The notes under the pieces are model-generated. The model had not been told where the DNA came from, did no database searches, and saw only the letters and a list, made by a program, of their open reading frames with translations. Below are positions 30,241 to 40,114 of a stretch of DNA of 64,000 nucleotides, one piece after another; positions within the stretch are counted from its first letter, which is position 1; every line of letters starts with the position of its first letter. This stretch comes from Thalassovita autumnalis. GTDB lineage: Bacteria; Pseudomonadota; Alphaproteobacteria; Rhodobacterales; Rhodobacteraceae. The stretch is taken from NCBI RefSeq assembly GCF_001458255.1, contig NZ_CYSB01000039.1, positions 62,001-126,000 of the forward strand, given 5' to 3'. Position numbers and translations under genes: made by a program.

Positions 30241-31454
30241 GCTTGACCTCCAAAGATACGTTTGTAGAGCGGGTTGAACCCGATGCGATAAGACAATTCG
30301 GCGGGGTGGCTGACATCCCAGATCGCCAGATCAGCACGGTTGCCAACGGCGATCACGCCCCTGTCTGACAGGCCAAGCGCACGCGCTGCATGGCAGGTGA
30401 CGCCCGCCAAGGCTTCGGCCGGGGTAAGGCGAAACAGGGTGCAGCCCATGTTCATCGTCAACAAAAGTGAGGTCAGCGGTGAGGATCCGGGATTGCAATC
30501 CGTGGCCAGCGCCATAGGCACCTTATGGGTTCGCAGCAGTTCCACCGGCGGTTTTTGTGTTTCTCGCAACGTGTAAAAGGCCCCCGGCAGGACAACCGCT
30601 GTGGTCCCCGCCTGCGCCATGGCCCGCACCCCGGCCTCATCCAGATATTCAATATGATCAGCAGAAAGCGCCCCGTAAGCGGCCGCAAGCTTGGCGCCCC
30701 CCAGATTGGACAGCTGTTCGGCATGCAGTTTGACCGGCAGGCCCAAGGATTTGGCAGCCTCAAACACCCGCGCGATCTGATCCGGCTGGAAGGCAATCCC
30801 TTCACAGAAACCATCCACTGCATCGACCAGACCTTCCTGATGCGCGGCAATCAGCGTTGGGATGACAACCTCATCGATATAAGCGTCATCGCGCCCCTTA
30901 TATTCAGGCGGCGTGGCATGGGCCCCCAGATAGGTGGTCTTGACGGTGACGTCCCGACGCTTGCCGATCTCCCGCGCGGCCCGCAGCATCGTCAGCTCGG
31001 CCTCACGCTCCAGCCCATAGCCCGATTTGATCTCAAGCGTGGTCAGCCCTTCGCGGATCAGCGCATCCACCCGTGGCAAGGCGCTGGTGACCAGATCCTC
31101 AAAGGCGGCCTGCCGCGTGGCCTTCACGGTTGAATTGATGCCACCGCCAGCGCGGGCGATTTCCTCATAGCCCGCCCCGTTTAGGCGCATCTCAAATTCC
31201 TGCGCGCGGTCGCCGCCGAACACCACATGGGTGTGGCAATCAATCAAGCCCGGCGTCACCAACCGACCCGCAAGATCCTCCGCCGCAGCGCCAACATATT
31301 GCGCGGGCAGATCCTGTTCGGCCCCGACCCATTCGATCTGCCCATCAGACAGAACCAGTGCCCCCGCATTGATCATCCCATAGCCAACAGCGCCCTCATT
31401 GATCGTCGCAATCTTGGCGTTTCGAAGGATCAGTTTTGGACTCATGTCAGCCAT
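30237..31454 (-). CDS. hutI: Imidazolonepropionase
   Basis: A 405-residue amidohydrolase-superfamily enzyme. Metal-binding [15 protein letters not shown] is near residue 75, [12 protein letters not shown] and [13 protein letters not shown] follow, and [10 protein letters not shown] is near the C-terminal metal site. It opens the imidazolone ring to give formiminoglutamate, step three of histidine degradation. It is the first gene of the hutIHGU transcript, facing hutF across a 71-base gap with an inverted repeat. ATG 31454 and an in-frame ATG at 31445 are both possible starts. Confidence 0.95.
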   Translation of the reverse strand: MADMSPKLILRNAKIATINEGAVGYGMINAGALVLSDGQIEWVGAEQDLPAQYVGAAAEDLAGRLVTPGLIDCHTHVVFGGDRAQEFEMRLNGAGYEEIARAGGGINSTVKATRQAAFEDLVTSALPRVDALIREGLTTLEIKSGYGLEREAELTMLRAAREIGKRRDVTVKTTYLGAHATPPEYKGRDDAYIDEVVIPTLIAAHQEGLVDAVDGFCEGIAFQPDQIARVFEAAKSLGLPVKLHAEQLSNLGGAKLAAAYGALSADHIEYLDEAGVRAMAQAGTTAVVLPGAFYTLRETQKPPVELLRTHKVPMALATDCNPGSSPLTSLLLTMNMGCTLFRLTPAEALAGVTCHAARALGLSDRGVIAVGNRADLAIWDVSHPAELSYRIGFNPLYKRIFGGQA

Positions 31455-31483
31455 TCCAAAGTTGCGTGAAGCGATTTTTTAGG

Positions 31484-31512
31484 TATAGGTCTAAAAATTA
31501 AATGTCTATACA
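31484..31512. promoter_or_regulatory. Inverted repeat GTATAG-N17-CTATAC in the hutI-hutF gap
   Basis: GTATAG (31484-31489) and CTATAC (31507-31512) are perfect arms centred in the divergent hut control region. The right half extends to TGTCTATACA, resembling GntR/HutC-type half-sites. No hutC gene is in the window, so the regulator would act from elsewhere. Confidence 0.5.
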
Positions 31513-31525
31513 AAAAGAGATCAAC

Positions 31526-32887
31526 ATGAAGGTTTACGCCAATCAGGTACTATGCGGGCAGCAGTGGCTTTCCAACTGCTGCGTCACCTTTGTTGATGGC
31601 ATCATCACCGGCATCGAAGAAAACGCGGCCGCGACCGATGCGGACCATAGCGTCGACGTGTTGCTGCCAGCGCTGGCCAATTTGCACAGCCATAGTTTCC
31701 AACGCGCAATGGCTGGCATGACCGAGGTTCGCGCCGCAGGGAAAGACAGTTTCTGGACCTGGCGCGATCTGATGTATCGGTTTCTGGATCATCTGACACC
31801 CGACCATGTTGAGGCGATCGCGGCCCTGGTTTTCATGGAGATGCAGGAAGCAGGCTATGCTGCGGTAGGTGAATTTCACTATGTGCACCATCAACCCGGC
31901 GGGCGCGCTTACGATCAGTTGTCTGAGCTGAGCAACCGGATCTACGCCGCCGCCCATCAGACCGGCATTGGGCTGACGCATCTGCCGGTTCTTTACAGCT
32001 ATGGCGGTGTTGATCAGCAACCGCTGGCGGGTGGTCAGCTGCGGTTCGGCAATGATGTCACGCGCTATCTGGATCTGGTTGAGGCCTGCAAAACCGGCCT
32101 AACCCACCTGCCGCCTGACGCACGGGTTGGCATCGCCCCGCATTCCCTGCGCGCCACAAGTCCCGGCGACCTTGCCCAGGTTCTGGAGGCCACGCCGAAC
32201 GGGCCGGTGCACATCCATATTGCGGAACAACAGAAAGAGGTCGCGGATGTCACCGCAAGGCTGGGCCAACGTCCGGTCGCCTGGCTGCTGGACAACGCCG
32301 AGGTCAATGAACGCTGGTGCCTGATCCACGCGACCCACATGACAGATTCAGAAACCATCGCCATGGCAAAAAGCGGCGCGGTGGCCGGCCTCTGCCCCAT
32401 CACCGAGGCAAATCTGGGCGATGGCCCATTCAATGGGCCGGTGTTTTTGGAACACGGCGGGCGCTTTGGGGTCGGCTCAGATTCGAACGTTCGGATCGCG
32501 CTGGGCGAAGAGCTGCGCAGCCTAGAATACTCCCAACGTCTGCGCGACATGGCGCGCAATGTGATGATCACGGGCGAAGGTTCGGTCGGCACATCGCTCT
32601 ACCTGAATGCAGCGCGGGGCGGTGCACAGGCGCTGGATCGTCAGGCAGGCACAATCGCACCGGGGCAACTGGCCGATCTGGTCGCCATTGACAGCAACCA
32701 CCCCGCGCTATGCGCCTTGCAGGGGGATCAATTGCTGGACGGTCTGTGTTTCGCCGCACCTGAGGGTATTGTTACTGACACTTGGTCCGCCGGACGCCAC
32801 ATGGTTCAGGCAGGCCGCCACGTGGACCGCGATGCCGTCCTGCGCCGCTACAGCGCAACAATTGCAGACCTGCTGCCACGCATCTGA
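31526..32887 (+). CDS. hutF: Formimidoylglutamate deiminase
   Basis: A 453-residue amidohydrolase of the ATZ/TRZ branch. It has the metal motif LANLHSHSFQRAMAGMTE, the family segment AGYAAVGEFHYVHHQ, HIHIAEQQKEV and the C-terminal GVGSDSNVRIALGEELR. It deiminates N-formiminoglutamate to N-formylglutamate, which HutG then cleaves. Having both HutF and HutG indicates the Pseudomonas-type five-step histidine pathway. I prefer ATG 31526, preceded by GAGA, over ATG 31502, which lacks a ribosome site and overlaps the palindromic operator. It is divergent from hutIHGU. Confidence 0.95.
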   Translation: MKVYANQVLCGQQWLSNCCVTFVDGIITGIEENAAATDADHSVDVLLPALANLHSHSFQRAMAGMTEVRAAGKDSFWTWRDLMYRFLDHLTPDHVEAIAALVFMEMQEAGYAAVGEFHYVHHQPGGRAYDQLSELSNRIYAAAHQTGIGLTHLPVLYSYGGVDQQPLAGGQLRFGNDVTRYLDLVEACKTGLTHLPPDARVGIAPHSLRATSPGDLAQVLEATPNGPVHIHIAEQQKEVADVTARLGQRPVAWLLDNAEVNERWCLIHATHMTDSETIAMAKSGAVAGLCPITEANLGDGPFNGPVFLEHGGRFGVGSDSNVRIALGEELRSLEYSQRLRDMARNVMITGEGSVGTSLYLNAARGGAQALDRQAGTIAPGQLADLVAIDSNHPALCALQGDQLLDGLCFAAPEGIVTDTWSAGRHMVQAGRHVDRDAVLRRYSATIADLLPRI

Positions 32888-32904
32888 ACTGTGAAGAAAT
32901 AAAG

Positions 32905-32981
32905 TGGTCGGAGTGAGAGGATTCGAACCTCCGGCCCCTGCCTCCCGAAGACAGTGCTCTACCAGGCTGAGCTACACTCCG
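32905..32981 (-). tRNA. tRNA-Pro (anticodon CGG)
   Basis: A complete 77-base cloverleaf including an encoded 3' CCA. The acceptor stem is CGGAGTG/CACTCCG, the D arm GCTCAGCCTGGTAGAGC, the anticodon loop TTCGGGA with CGG at 32945-32947, and the T arm GGAGGTTCGAATCCTCT. The 5' C1 is typical of tRNA-Pro. It lies 17 bases from the convergent hutF stop. Confidence 0.95.
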
Positions 32982-33291
32982 ACTCCGAATCGCGGTCTGT
33001 CTTGGGGCAGGTTTCGGGCGCCTGCCAACACGCGTTTCGTTGGGTGCAGGCTCTATCCAGCATTCGCTACATATTGTCAACCATCGCCAGTGACAATTTC
33101 GAGGCGCTGCCATGGCTTGGAACGGCACACAGAATTAGCCAATAAACTAGGAGGTGACACACAGGTTACATCCGAAAATTCAGTAAATCACCTGCATCAA
33201 GCCGCGCATTTTACCCGTGCTAAAAAAGGAGTCCGCCTTTACAGCACATCCTGATACCCTATCCTAAAGTGGTAAGTTTTCAGAGGATAAA
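32982..33291. other. 310-base gap holding the tRNA promoter and the kinase leader
   Basis: Between tRNA-Pro and the first tandem kinase gene. It carries the tRNA promoter (33052-33080, minus strand). The right-hand part is AT-richer and must hold a promoter for the kinase gene, which I could not pin down. No coding frame is convincing. Confidence 0.5.
33052..33080 (-). promoter_or_regulatory. Promoter of tRNA-Pro
   Basis: A consensus -35 TTGACA (33075-33080) and GATAGA (33052-33057) are 17 bases apart on the minus strand, about 70 bases before the tRNA 5' end. Confidence 0.65.
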
Positions 33292-35442
33292 GTGCACGCC
33301 GACCAACCAGATATCCCCTTTGCCAAAGAGGAGTTGCGGCAGCGGCTGCAAACGTTTCGGTTTACCATCTGGTTACAGCTTGCCCTGCTTGTCCCGTGGT
33401 CGATTTTCCTCTTGTTGGATGGCGATACCGCACGGCTGAGCTTTATGGCCCTGTTATTGGCCATCTCCGGCCTTGTGATGCTCCTCCTGCGGCAGGGGTA
33501 TCACTATGTGGCCCGGGTGTTCTGGATCATCACGATTGGGGTAATTTTCCTCATCACCTCTCATATCTTTGGGGCCAACACTAGCGCGGAGCTGAGTGGC
33601 TTCATGCTGCTTGGCCTGCCGTTGTTGGTGTTCTCCTGGCAGGATGAGTTTCGCACTGCACTATGGCTTTCCGGCCTGTCCCTGGTGCTGTGTACACTGA
33701 TCTTTGCACATGATGTGCTGCCTTTGCGTGGAATGTTCTTCCCGATCCAGGATCACACCCCCAGCGATATCACCGCCAATATTCTGATGGTCCGCCTGTC
33801 CGTCGCCGTCCTGCTGATTGCCCAAATCTGGCACTTCAGCCGCCGCAGCTACATTGCCCAGCGCGGTGCCCGGCTGGCGCGCGAGAAGGCCCTTGGCGCG
33901 ACCCGGGCCAAGGGTGATTTTCTGGCCAATATGAGCCACGAGATCCGCACCCCGATGAACGGAATCGTCGGGATGATTGAGATTTTGGAAACCATGCACC
34001 TCAGTGTCAGCCAAAGCCGCGCGGTGGGCACCATCCGCAGCTCGGCCTTTGCGCTGCTGGGGATCATCGATGATATTCTGGATGCCTCCAAGATTGAGGC
34101 GGGCAAATTGTCCATCGAACCAAGTGACTGCGAACTACAGCCGCTTGTGGAACAAACCGCCCTCACGCTGCAGCCTTTGTCGGATGAGTTGAACGTGCGG
34201 CTGCACCTGCTGATCCATCCGAAACTGCCCGAGTGGGTCGAAACCGATGCCGGGCGGCTGCGCCAGGTGCTGCTGAACCTTTTGTCCAACGCCATCAAAT
34301 ATTCCGCCACCAAGCTGACCCAACGCACCGGCAGCGTGCGGTTTCATGTGGAACCCGGCGCCAAGGAAACCGTGATCTTCACCATCTCCGACAATGGCAT
34401 CGGGATGAGTGAGGCCGTGCAGCGCGAGCTGTTTCAGCCCTTTGCCTCTGGCGAGTCATTCTCGCGCAAACAGGTTGGGGGCACGGGTCTGGGTCTGGCC
34501 ATCACACATGAGCTGGTCACCCTGATGAACGGCAAGATCGTTATCCGCAGCACCGAAGGGCGCGGCACAAAGATCACGGTCATCCTGCCCCTACCCACCG
34601 CCCGTGGCCCCAAGGTGCGGCCCACGATTGCCGGCTGCAACACCTACCTTGTTGCGCCGCAGACCCAGTATGAACGCCAGCTTTATCACACCCGCATCGC
34701 TGAGGCGGGGGGCCATCTGGAGTTTGTGGAAGATCCGACGCTGTTCCTGGAAATGCTGGAGGAACCGAAGCCAAATCCGATCTTCCTGCTGTCGCCAGCC
34801 GCGCGTTCCAATCACCCGGACCTGCGCGAACGCATTGCCGCCAAGATCCCTGATGCCCGGTTCGTGATCCTATCCTCGGTCCGGCATGCCGACTTTGGCC
34901 AGCTTGATCCGCGCGCCTTTCAGATACAGACGCATCCCACCATGGCAACCGACCTCTATCGTGCTTTGGGGCAGCTATCTGGCGCCATCCCCACCCTTGC
35001 GCCGGTTGAGGCCGCACCGCGCGCCACCGTCCGGGAAAACGCCCAACGCAGCATCGATTTCGCCAACAAATGTGTCTTGGTGGTGGAAGATAACGCAATC
35101 AATCAAACTGTCCTGTCCTCGCAGCTGGAGCAGCTGAACATCGACCATGCCGTCGTGTCCAACGGGCTTGAGGGCATCAGGTCCTGGCAGTCCGGCCTCT
35201 ACGATGTGATTTTGACCGATTGCCATATGCCGGTGATGGATGGTTTTGAAATGGTAGGGCGTATTCGCGAGACCGAGGCACAGCTAGATGCCCGGCCAAC
35301 CCCGATTATCGCGATCACTGCAAACGCGCAGTCCAGCGAAGCCAAACGCTGTATTGAGGCCGGGATGAGCGCCTTTCTGGCCAAACCCTTTGAGCTGCAG
35401 CAGTTGCGCCGTACGTTGGCGCACGCACTCAATCTGGACTGA
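33292..35442 (+). CDS. Hybrid sensor histidine kinase/response regulator, paralogue B
   Basis: A 716-residue kinase, first of three in tandem. It has about six membrane helices (22-182) with the shared sensor marks HYVARVFW (71-78) and LPLLVFSWQDEF (109-120), phospho-accepting His216 ([12 protein letters not shown]), an HATPase domain (NLLSNAIKYS, DNGIGMS, GTGLGLA), a degenerate receiver-like domain (about 440-560) and a true receiver with Asp in VILTDCHMPVMDG. The start is a GTG at 33292 with GAGG six bases upstream. It lies next to tRNA-Pro. In its degenerate receiver the SRAARYG motif of the other paralogues is replaced by VRHADFG, so it is the most divergent of the four. Confidence 0.88.
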   Translation: MHADQPDIPFAKEELRQRLQTFRFTIWLQLALLVPWSIFLLLDGDTARLSFMALLLAISGLVMLLLRQGYHYVARVFWIITIGVIFLITSHIFGANTSAELSGFMLLGLPLLVFSWQDEFRTALWLSGLSLVLCTLIFAHDVLPLRGMFFPIQDHTPSDITANILMVRLSVAVLLIAQIWHFSRRSYIAQRGARLAREKALGATRAKGDFLANMSHEIRTPMNGIVGMIEILETMHLSVSQSRAVGTIRSSAFALLGIIDDILDASKIEAGKLSIEPSDCELQPLVEQTALTLQPLSDELNVRLHLLIHPKLPEWVETDAGRLRQVLLNLLSNAIKYSATKLTQRTGSVRFHVEPGAKETVIFTISDNGIGMSEAVQRELFQPFASGESFSRKQVGGTGLGLAITHELVTLMNGKIVIRSTEGRGTKITVILPLPTARGPKVRPTIAGCNTYLVAPQTQYERQLYHTRIAEAGGHLEFVEDPTLFLEMLEEPKPNPIFLLSPAARSNHPDLRERIAAKIPDARFVILSSVRHADFGQLDPRAFQIQTHPTMATDLYRALGQLSGAIPTLAPVEAAPRATVRENAQRSIDFANKCVLVVEDNAINQTVLSSQLEQLNIDHAVVSNGLEGIRSWQSGLYDVILTDCHMPVMDGFEMVGRIRETEAQLDARPTPIIAITANAQSSEAKRCIEAGMSAFLAKPFELQQLRRTLAHALNLD

Positions 35443-35606
35443 TCCGGCGCCGCCGAACGGTCCGTCCTCCCCTTCAACACACAACCTTTACCAGATCAAA
35501 CCGGCGCCTCACAGGCGCAGGTATAGCGATTTGACTCCTGCGGATGGGTCGGGAACAGTAATATAGTCAAACCCGAATACGGCAGAGGATCGCCGACGCA
35601 CCCCCT

Positions 35607-37817
35607 ATGAACCAGGCAGACATAAGATCAATTATCCGCGCCCGTGACGTTGCCCGTCGGGCGCAGCTGGCCCGCGTCGCCGTTGTGATTACAAGTGCGA
35701 TCTGCCTGCTATGGATGATTGTCTTCCTAGCGCTCGGCGATACCAGCTCAGCCTTGGCAACAACCTTTGCGGCCTGGCCCACATGGGCGGCCTTTGGCCT
35801 ATATATGCTGGGGATGCACAGACTGGCGCGGGCGTTTTGGCTGATCACCTTCCCGGCCACCTGCCTGCTGGCAACACTTTACTACAGCACCAATATCAAT
35901 CCCGAACTGGTCTTCCTCAGCATTATCGGCGTCCCCTTCCTGTTCTATTCATGGGACGCGGAGAAGCGGCAACTTTGGGGGATGGTCGCCTATCATTTCA
36001 TGCTGACCGTTGTGGCGTTGGGATTTGACCGATTCGGTGACCCCAGTTGGTTCCCCACCGGGCTGTCGTCTTCGCTGATGGATCCCACCACAATCGACTG
36101 GGGCGTGCGGATGACTGTCGCCAGTGTGCTGCTGGTGGAACTGACATACTTTGCCTATCTCACCCAGCGTTCGGCCAGTGAGACTGAAAAAGCGCTGGAA
36201 GATGCCCATGCCGCCGCCAAGTCCCGTGGTGAATTTCTGGCCAATATGAGCCATGAAATCCGCACCCCGATGAACGGGTTGATCGGCATGATCGAAGTGC
36301 TGGAAACCATGGATGATGATCGCAAACATGAGCGTTCCATCGGCATGATCCGGAACTCGGCCTTTTCGCTGCTCCGCATTATCGATGACATTCTGGATGC
36401 CAGCCAGATTGACGCGGGCAAGCTGAAGGTTGAGCGCACCAAAGTGGAATTACGCCCCCTTGCCGAAGGGGCGGCGCAGACCCTGCAGACCATGGCGGAC
36501 AGTCTGGATGTTGAGATGCGCATGTTGGTCGACCCAACGCTGCCGGAATGGATCTGGGCAGACTCGGGCCGGTTGCGGCAGGTCTTGTTGAACCTTCTCA
36601 GCAACGCCGTGAAATATTCCGCCAAACGCCTCACAGGGCGCCGTGGTCGGGTGTTGTTGCACGTCACCCATTGCCCCGATGGCGGACTCCGTCTTGAGGT
36701 GCGCGACAACGGCACCGGGATGAGTGCCGAGGTCATGGCCGATCTGTTCCAGCCCTTCGCCGCTGGCGAAAGCGCATCGCGCCAGGTTGTTGGCGGGACA
36801 GGTCTGGGTCTGGCGATCACTCGTTCGCTGGTGGAGTTGATGGAGGGTGAGATCCAGGTTAAGCCCGGCGAATCCGGTGGGACCCAGGTTTTGATCAACC
36901 TACCGATGGAGGCCGCTGAAGGACCGCAGAACCAACCCAGTCTGAAGGGGCTGCAGGTGGTGTGTTTCGATCTGCTTGACCAAGAAGTACGCACCGGCAT
37001 GGATGAAATCCTAAAAGGTGGGGGCGCGGATCTGCATTTCGTCAGCACCGTTTCGGACCTGAAGGATCTGCTGCCGCTGAACGGGCCACCACCGATCTTC
37101 ATGTTGCCAACCCCGGATGAGGCAGAGGCGGACCGGCTGCAAAACGGCATCGAAGATTATGTGCCTGATGCCCGCATCATCCGCTTCAGCGCCTCACGCG
37201 CTGCGCGGTATGGGTTGCAGAATGAACGGGTCTATCTGATCCAGATTTTCCCGATGATGGGCACCGAATTGTTCCGCGCTCTGGCCGGGCTTGGGGGCAC
37301 CCTGCCCAAATCAGAGGCCAAGCCAAATCCGGCCTCGGATCTGGATACAGAAAGCCTGCCTCCTGCCGCGATTGAACGTCAAACGCAAACCCATCACGAA
37401 GCGCCCAAAACCGCCCCATCCGCGACCAACACCCGGCTGTTGGTGGTAGAAGACAATGAGATCAACCGACAGGTTCTCAGCAAACAGCTGGAAATCTTGG
37501 GCTACCCCCATGATCTGACCGAACATGGTCAGGAGGGTTTGGAGGCCTGGCAGCGCGACCGCTATGATCTGATCCTGACCGATTGCCAGATGCCCCTGAT
37601 GGATGGCTTTGAAATGACCCGCCACATTCGCGTGGCCGAAGCCGACACAGGCGCTCCCCGGATCCCGATAATCGCTATCACTGCCAATGCCTTGAAAGGC
37701 GAGGCCGAGCGCTGTCTGGCGATGGGAATGGATGACTACCTGTCCAAGCCCGTGGAAATGGAGAACTTGCGCCGCAAGCTGGAATTGCACCTTTCTAAAG
37801 ATGACGGAGCGGCCTAA
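35607..37817 (+). CDS. Hybrid sensor histidine kinase/response regulator, paralogue C
   Basis: A 736-residue kinase, second in the tandem set. Membrane part about 20-185 with HRLARAFW (71-78) and [12 protein letters not shown] (109-120), phospho-accepting His216, HATPase domain ([24 protein letters not shown]), degenerate receiver (about 448-570, with SASRAARYG and a YLIQIFP end) and a true receiver with Asp in [13 protein letters not shown]. The linker before the receiver is longer and Thr/Pro-rich. The ATG at 35607 has only a weak ribosome site. The 164-base gap before it is long enough for its own promoter; a TTGACT lies at 35530. Confidence 0.87.
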   Translation: MNQADIRSIIRARDVARRAQLARVAVVITSAICLLWMIVFLALGDTSSALATTFAAWPTWAAFGLYMLGMHRLARAFWLITFPATCLLATLYYSTNINPELVFLSIIGVPFLFYSWDAEKRQLWGMVAYHFMLTVVALGFDRFGDPSWFPTGLSSSLMDPTTIDWGVRMTVASVLLVELTYFAYLTQRSASETEKALEDAHAAAKSRGEFLANMSHEIRTPMNGLIGMIEVLETMDDDRKHERSIGMIRNSAFSLLRIIDDILDASQIDAGKLKVERTKVELRPLAEGAAQTLQTMADSLDVEMRMLVDPTLPEWIWADSGRLRQVLLNLLSNAVKYSAKRLTGRRGRVLLHVTHCPDGGLRLEVRDNGTGMSAEVMADLFQPFAAGESASRQVVGGTGLGLAITRSLVELMEGEIQVKPGESGGTQVLINLPMEAAEGPQNQPSLKGLQVVCFDLLDQEVRTGMDEILKGGGADLHFVSTVSDLKDLLPLNGPPPIFMLPTPDEAEADRLQNGIEDYVPDARIIRFSASRAARYGLQNERVYLIQIFPMMGTELFRALAGLGGTLPKSEAKPNPASDLDTESLPPAAIERQTQTHHEAPKTAPSATNTRLLVVEDNEINRQVLSKQLEILGYPHDLTEHGQEGLEAWQRDRYDLILTDCQMPLMDGFEMTRHIRVAEADTGAPRIPIIAITANALKGEAERCLAMGMDDYLSKPVEMENLRRKLELHLSKDDGAA

Positions 37818-37884
37818 ACTTCTCCTATTACGACCTCACCCATCCACGCTTTTCTGCCGGACTATCGCCCACAAAGGCCATTCA

Positions 37885-40026
37885 ATGACGTCACCGCCCA
37901 ATTCTCCGGCCCTCACACGCGATCTGATCCGTCGGATCAAAGCCGCCTATGTGGCCGTGGGACTGTCGATCTTTGCCGGTGTGCCTTGGCTGATCTACTT
38001 CCTGTGGAACGGGATGTATGCCTCGGTTGTCTACACGCTGATATCCCTCGCGCCTTACTTCGTGATCGTGTTGCTGTTCTGGCGCGGATACCACTATCTG
38101 GGCAGGGTGTTTTGGCTACTGGTGGCTTCTCTCGTCAGTTTCTTAACCGCCCTTGCTGGCGGCGATCACGCCAGCCCCGAAGTCTACTTCTTTGCGCTGC
38201 TGGCCTTCCCGTTCCTGGTGTTTTCCTGGGAACGCGAACGGCGCACGATGATTGTCATCGGTGCCTATCTGATAGTGCTGGCGCTGCTGGCACTTGGGTC
38301 TGATTTTCTGGGGCTCTCTGAGCTTTTGCTGCCCAATCTGCCCAGCCAGCCACAGGCCAACACCGCGGCGCAAAATGCCCAGACCGATTTCTTCATTCGG
38401 ATGACCGTGGCCATCATCCTGATGGCGGAGCTTGGGTATTTTGCCTATCTGACCCGCCAATCGAACACCGAAGCCGCCAATGCCCTGATCCAGGCCCAGC
38501 AGGCCAGCCGCGCCAAGGGCGAGTTTCTGGCCAATATGAGCCATGAAATCCGTACCCCTATGAACGGGCTGATCGGCATGCTGGAAGTGCTGGAAAGCAT
38601 GGGCGTGGATGAACGTCAGGCCCCGACTGTTGGTACAATCCGCAACTCAGCCTTTTCGCTGCTGCGCATCATCGACGACATTCTGGATGCGTCCAAGATC
38701 GAGGCCGGAAAACTGGATGTTGAACTGAACCGGACCGAGCTTTTGCCGGTGATCGAAGGGGTTGCGCAAACCTTGCGGCCGCTCGCCGATGACTCCGACG
38801 TCCGGCTGCGGCTTTTCATTGATCCACGCATTCCGCATTGGGTGATCTCCGACTCGGGCCGTTTGCGCCAGATCCTCCTGAACCTTGCAAGCAACGCCAT
38901 CAAGTTTTCCTCGCGCCGGCTGACCAATCGCGATGGTGAGGTCTTCTTCCGGGTGACCAAAGTTGGCGACAATCGGGTTGAATTTCGCCTATCCGACAAT
39001 GGCATCGGCATGGACGATTCGATGAAAGATCGCCTGTTCCAGCCCTTTAGCCAGGCTGAGGGTGCCTCCAAGATGCATATCTCGGGCACCGGGCTGGGGC
39101 TGGTGATCACCAAAAATCTGGTGGAGCTTCTCGGCGGCAAGATCAACGTCGACAGCCAGCCCGGTATTGGCACGGAGATCACCGTCACCCTGCCATTGCG
39201 CAAGGCCGACGGCCCCAGCCGCCTACCCGACATCACAGACACCGAAATCGTCTGCTTTTCGCTCAGCGATATCAACATCGATGACGGGCTACGCAAAATG
39301 CTGCAGCGGAGCGGCGCCAAGATCGACTTTGTAAACTCGGTTGAGCAGCTGAGCCGGCTCAGGTTCGCACAGACCCCTATCATTATCCTCCCCACCGACG
39401 ACGTGGTGCTGGGCAATGAGGTTCAGCGCACCGTTGAGCGGATGTTGCCCGGCACCAAGTTCCTGCGGTTCACTTCAGATCGCTCCGCCCGCTACGGGCT
39501 GACCCATCCAGACAGCTATCTGGTCCAGATCTTTCCCTTGATGCTATCGGATCTTCTATTGGCCATCGCCACCCTGGCTGGCCGTCAAACCGTCGAGGAA
39601 CCAACGCCAACGCAGCCCCCCGTTGAACCGGCGCCAGAGGCCGCTGGCACAACCCGAATCCTTGTGGTCGAAGACAATGAGATCAACCAAGTCGTTCTAA
39701 GTAAGCAATTGGAAATAATAGGCTTTCCACATGACATCGCCAGCAACGGCGCTGAAGGCCTGAAGCGTTGGCGTTCCGGTGATTTCCATCTGGTCCTGAC
39801 CGATTGTCACATGCCGATCATGGATGGATTTGAACTGACGGCCGAGATTCGGGAAACCGAAAAGTCGCTGCAAATGCCCCCCACCCCTATCATCGCCATC
39901 ACCGCAAATGCGCTGGAAGGTGAGGCAGAGCGGTGCCTGCAGGCGGGCATGGACGGCTATTTGGCGAAACCGATTGAGTTGAACGCGCTGCGCCAGAAAC
40001 TCATCGAGGTGATGGCCAGCAGCTGA
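37885..40026 (+). CDS. Hybrid sensor histidine kinase/response regulator, paralogue D
   Basis: A 713-residue kinase, third in tandem. Membrane part about 20-190 with HYLGRVFW (70-77) and [12 protein letters not shown] (108-119), phospho-accepting His220, HATPase domain ([24 protein letters not shown]), degenerate receiver (about 445-565, with DRSARYG and YLVQIFP) and a true receiver with Asp in [16 protein letters not shown] 37885 has AAAGG seven bases upstream; the in-frame extension from 37732 overlaps paralogue C and is not supported. Only 67 bases separate it from paralogue C, suggesting cotranscription. It resembles paralogue A closely in the HATPase part. Confidence 0.88.
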   Translation: MTSPPNSPALTRDLIRRIKAAYVAVGLSIFAGVPWLIYFLWNGMYASVVYTLISLAPYFVIVLLFWRGYHYLGRVFWLLVASLVSFLTALAGGDHASPEVYFFALLAFPFLVFSWERERRTMIVIGAYLIVLALLALGSDFLGLSELLLPNLPSQPQANTAAQNAQTDFFIRMTVAIILMAELGYFAYLTRQSNTEAANALIQAQQASRAKGEFLANMSHEIRTPMNGLIGMLEVLESMGVDERQAPTVGTIRNSAFSLLRIIDDILDASKIEAGKLDVELNRTELLPVIEGVAQTLRPLADDSDVRLRLFIDPRIPHWVISDSGRLRQILLNLASNAIKFSSRRLTNRDGEVFFRVTKVGDNRVEFRLSDNGIGMDDSMKDRLFQPFSQAEGASKMHISGTGLGLVITKNLVELLGGKINVDSQPGIGTEITVTLPLRKADGPSRLPDITDTEIVCFSLSDINIDDGLRKMLQRSGAKIDFVNSVEQLSRLRFAQTPIIILPTDDVVLGNEVQRTVERMLPGTKFLRFTSDRSARYGLTHPDSYLVQIFPLMLSDLLLAIATLAGRQTVEEPTPTQPPVEPAPEAAGTTRILVVEDNEINQVVLSKQLEIIGFPHDIASNGAEGLKRWRSGDFHLVLTDCHMPIMDGFELTAEIRETEKSLQMPPTPIIAITANALEGEAERCLQAGMDGYLAKPIELNALRQKLIEVMASS

Positions 40027-40063
40027 CGCCCCGGAAGCGTCTTAATCACCGCGTCAAACCAAA

Positions 40064-40091
40064 ACACCCGCCCCTTTGCAGGGACGGGTGT
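40064..40091. terminator. Bidirectional terminator between kinase D and leuB
   Basis: ACACCCGCCCC (40064-40074) pairs with GGGACGGGTGT (40081-40091), one mismatch, followed by TTTTGG on the minus strand. It separates two convergent genes. Confidence 0.8.
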
Positions 40092-40114
40092 AATTCTTTC
40101 AGATCAGCGATGGA

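Noticed and set aside
32905-33291. tRNA-Pro as an integration site for a mobile island carrying the kinases
   Set aside because: No integrase, no direct repeat of the tRNA 3' end was seen, and the kinases lie on the promoter side of the tRNA rather than at its 3' end.
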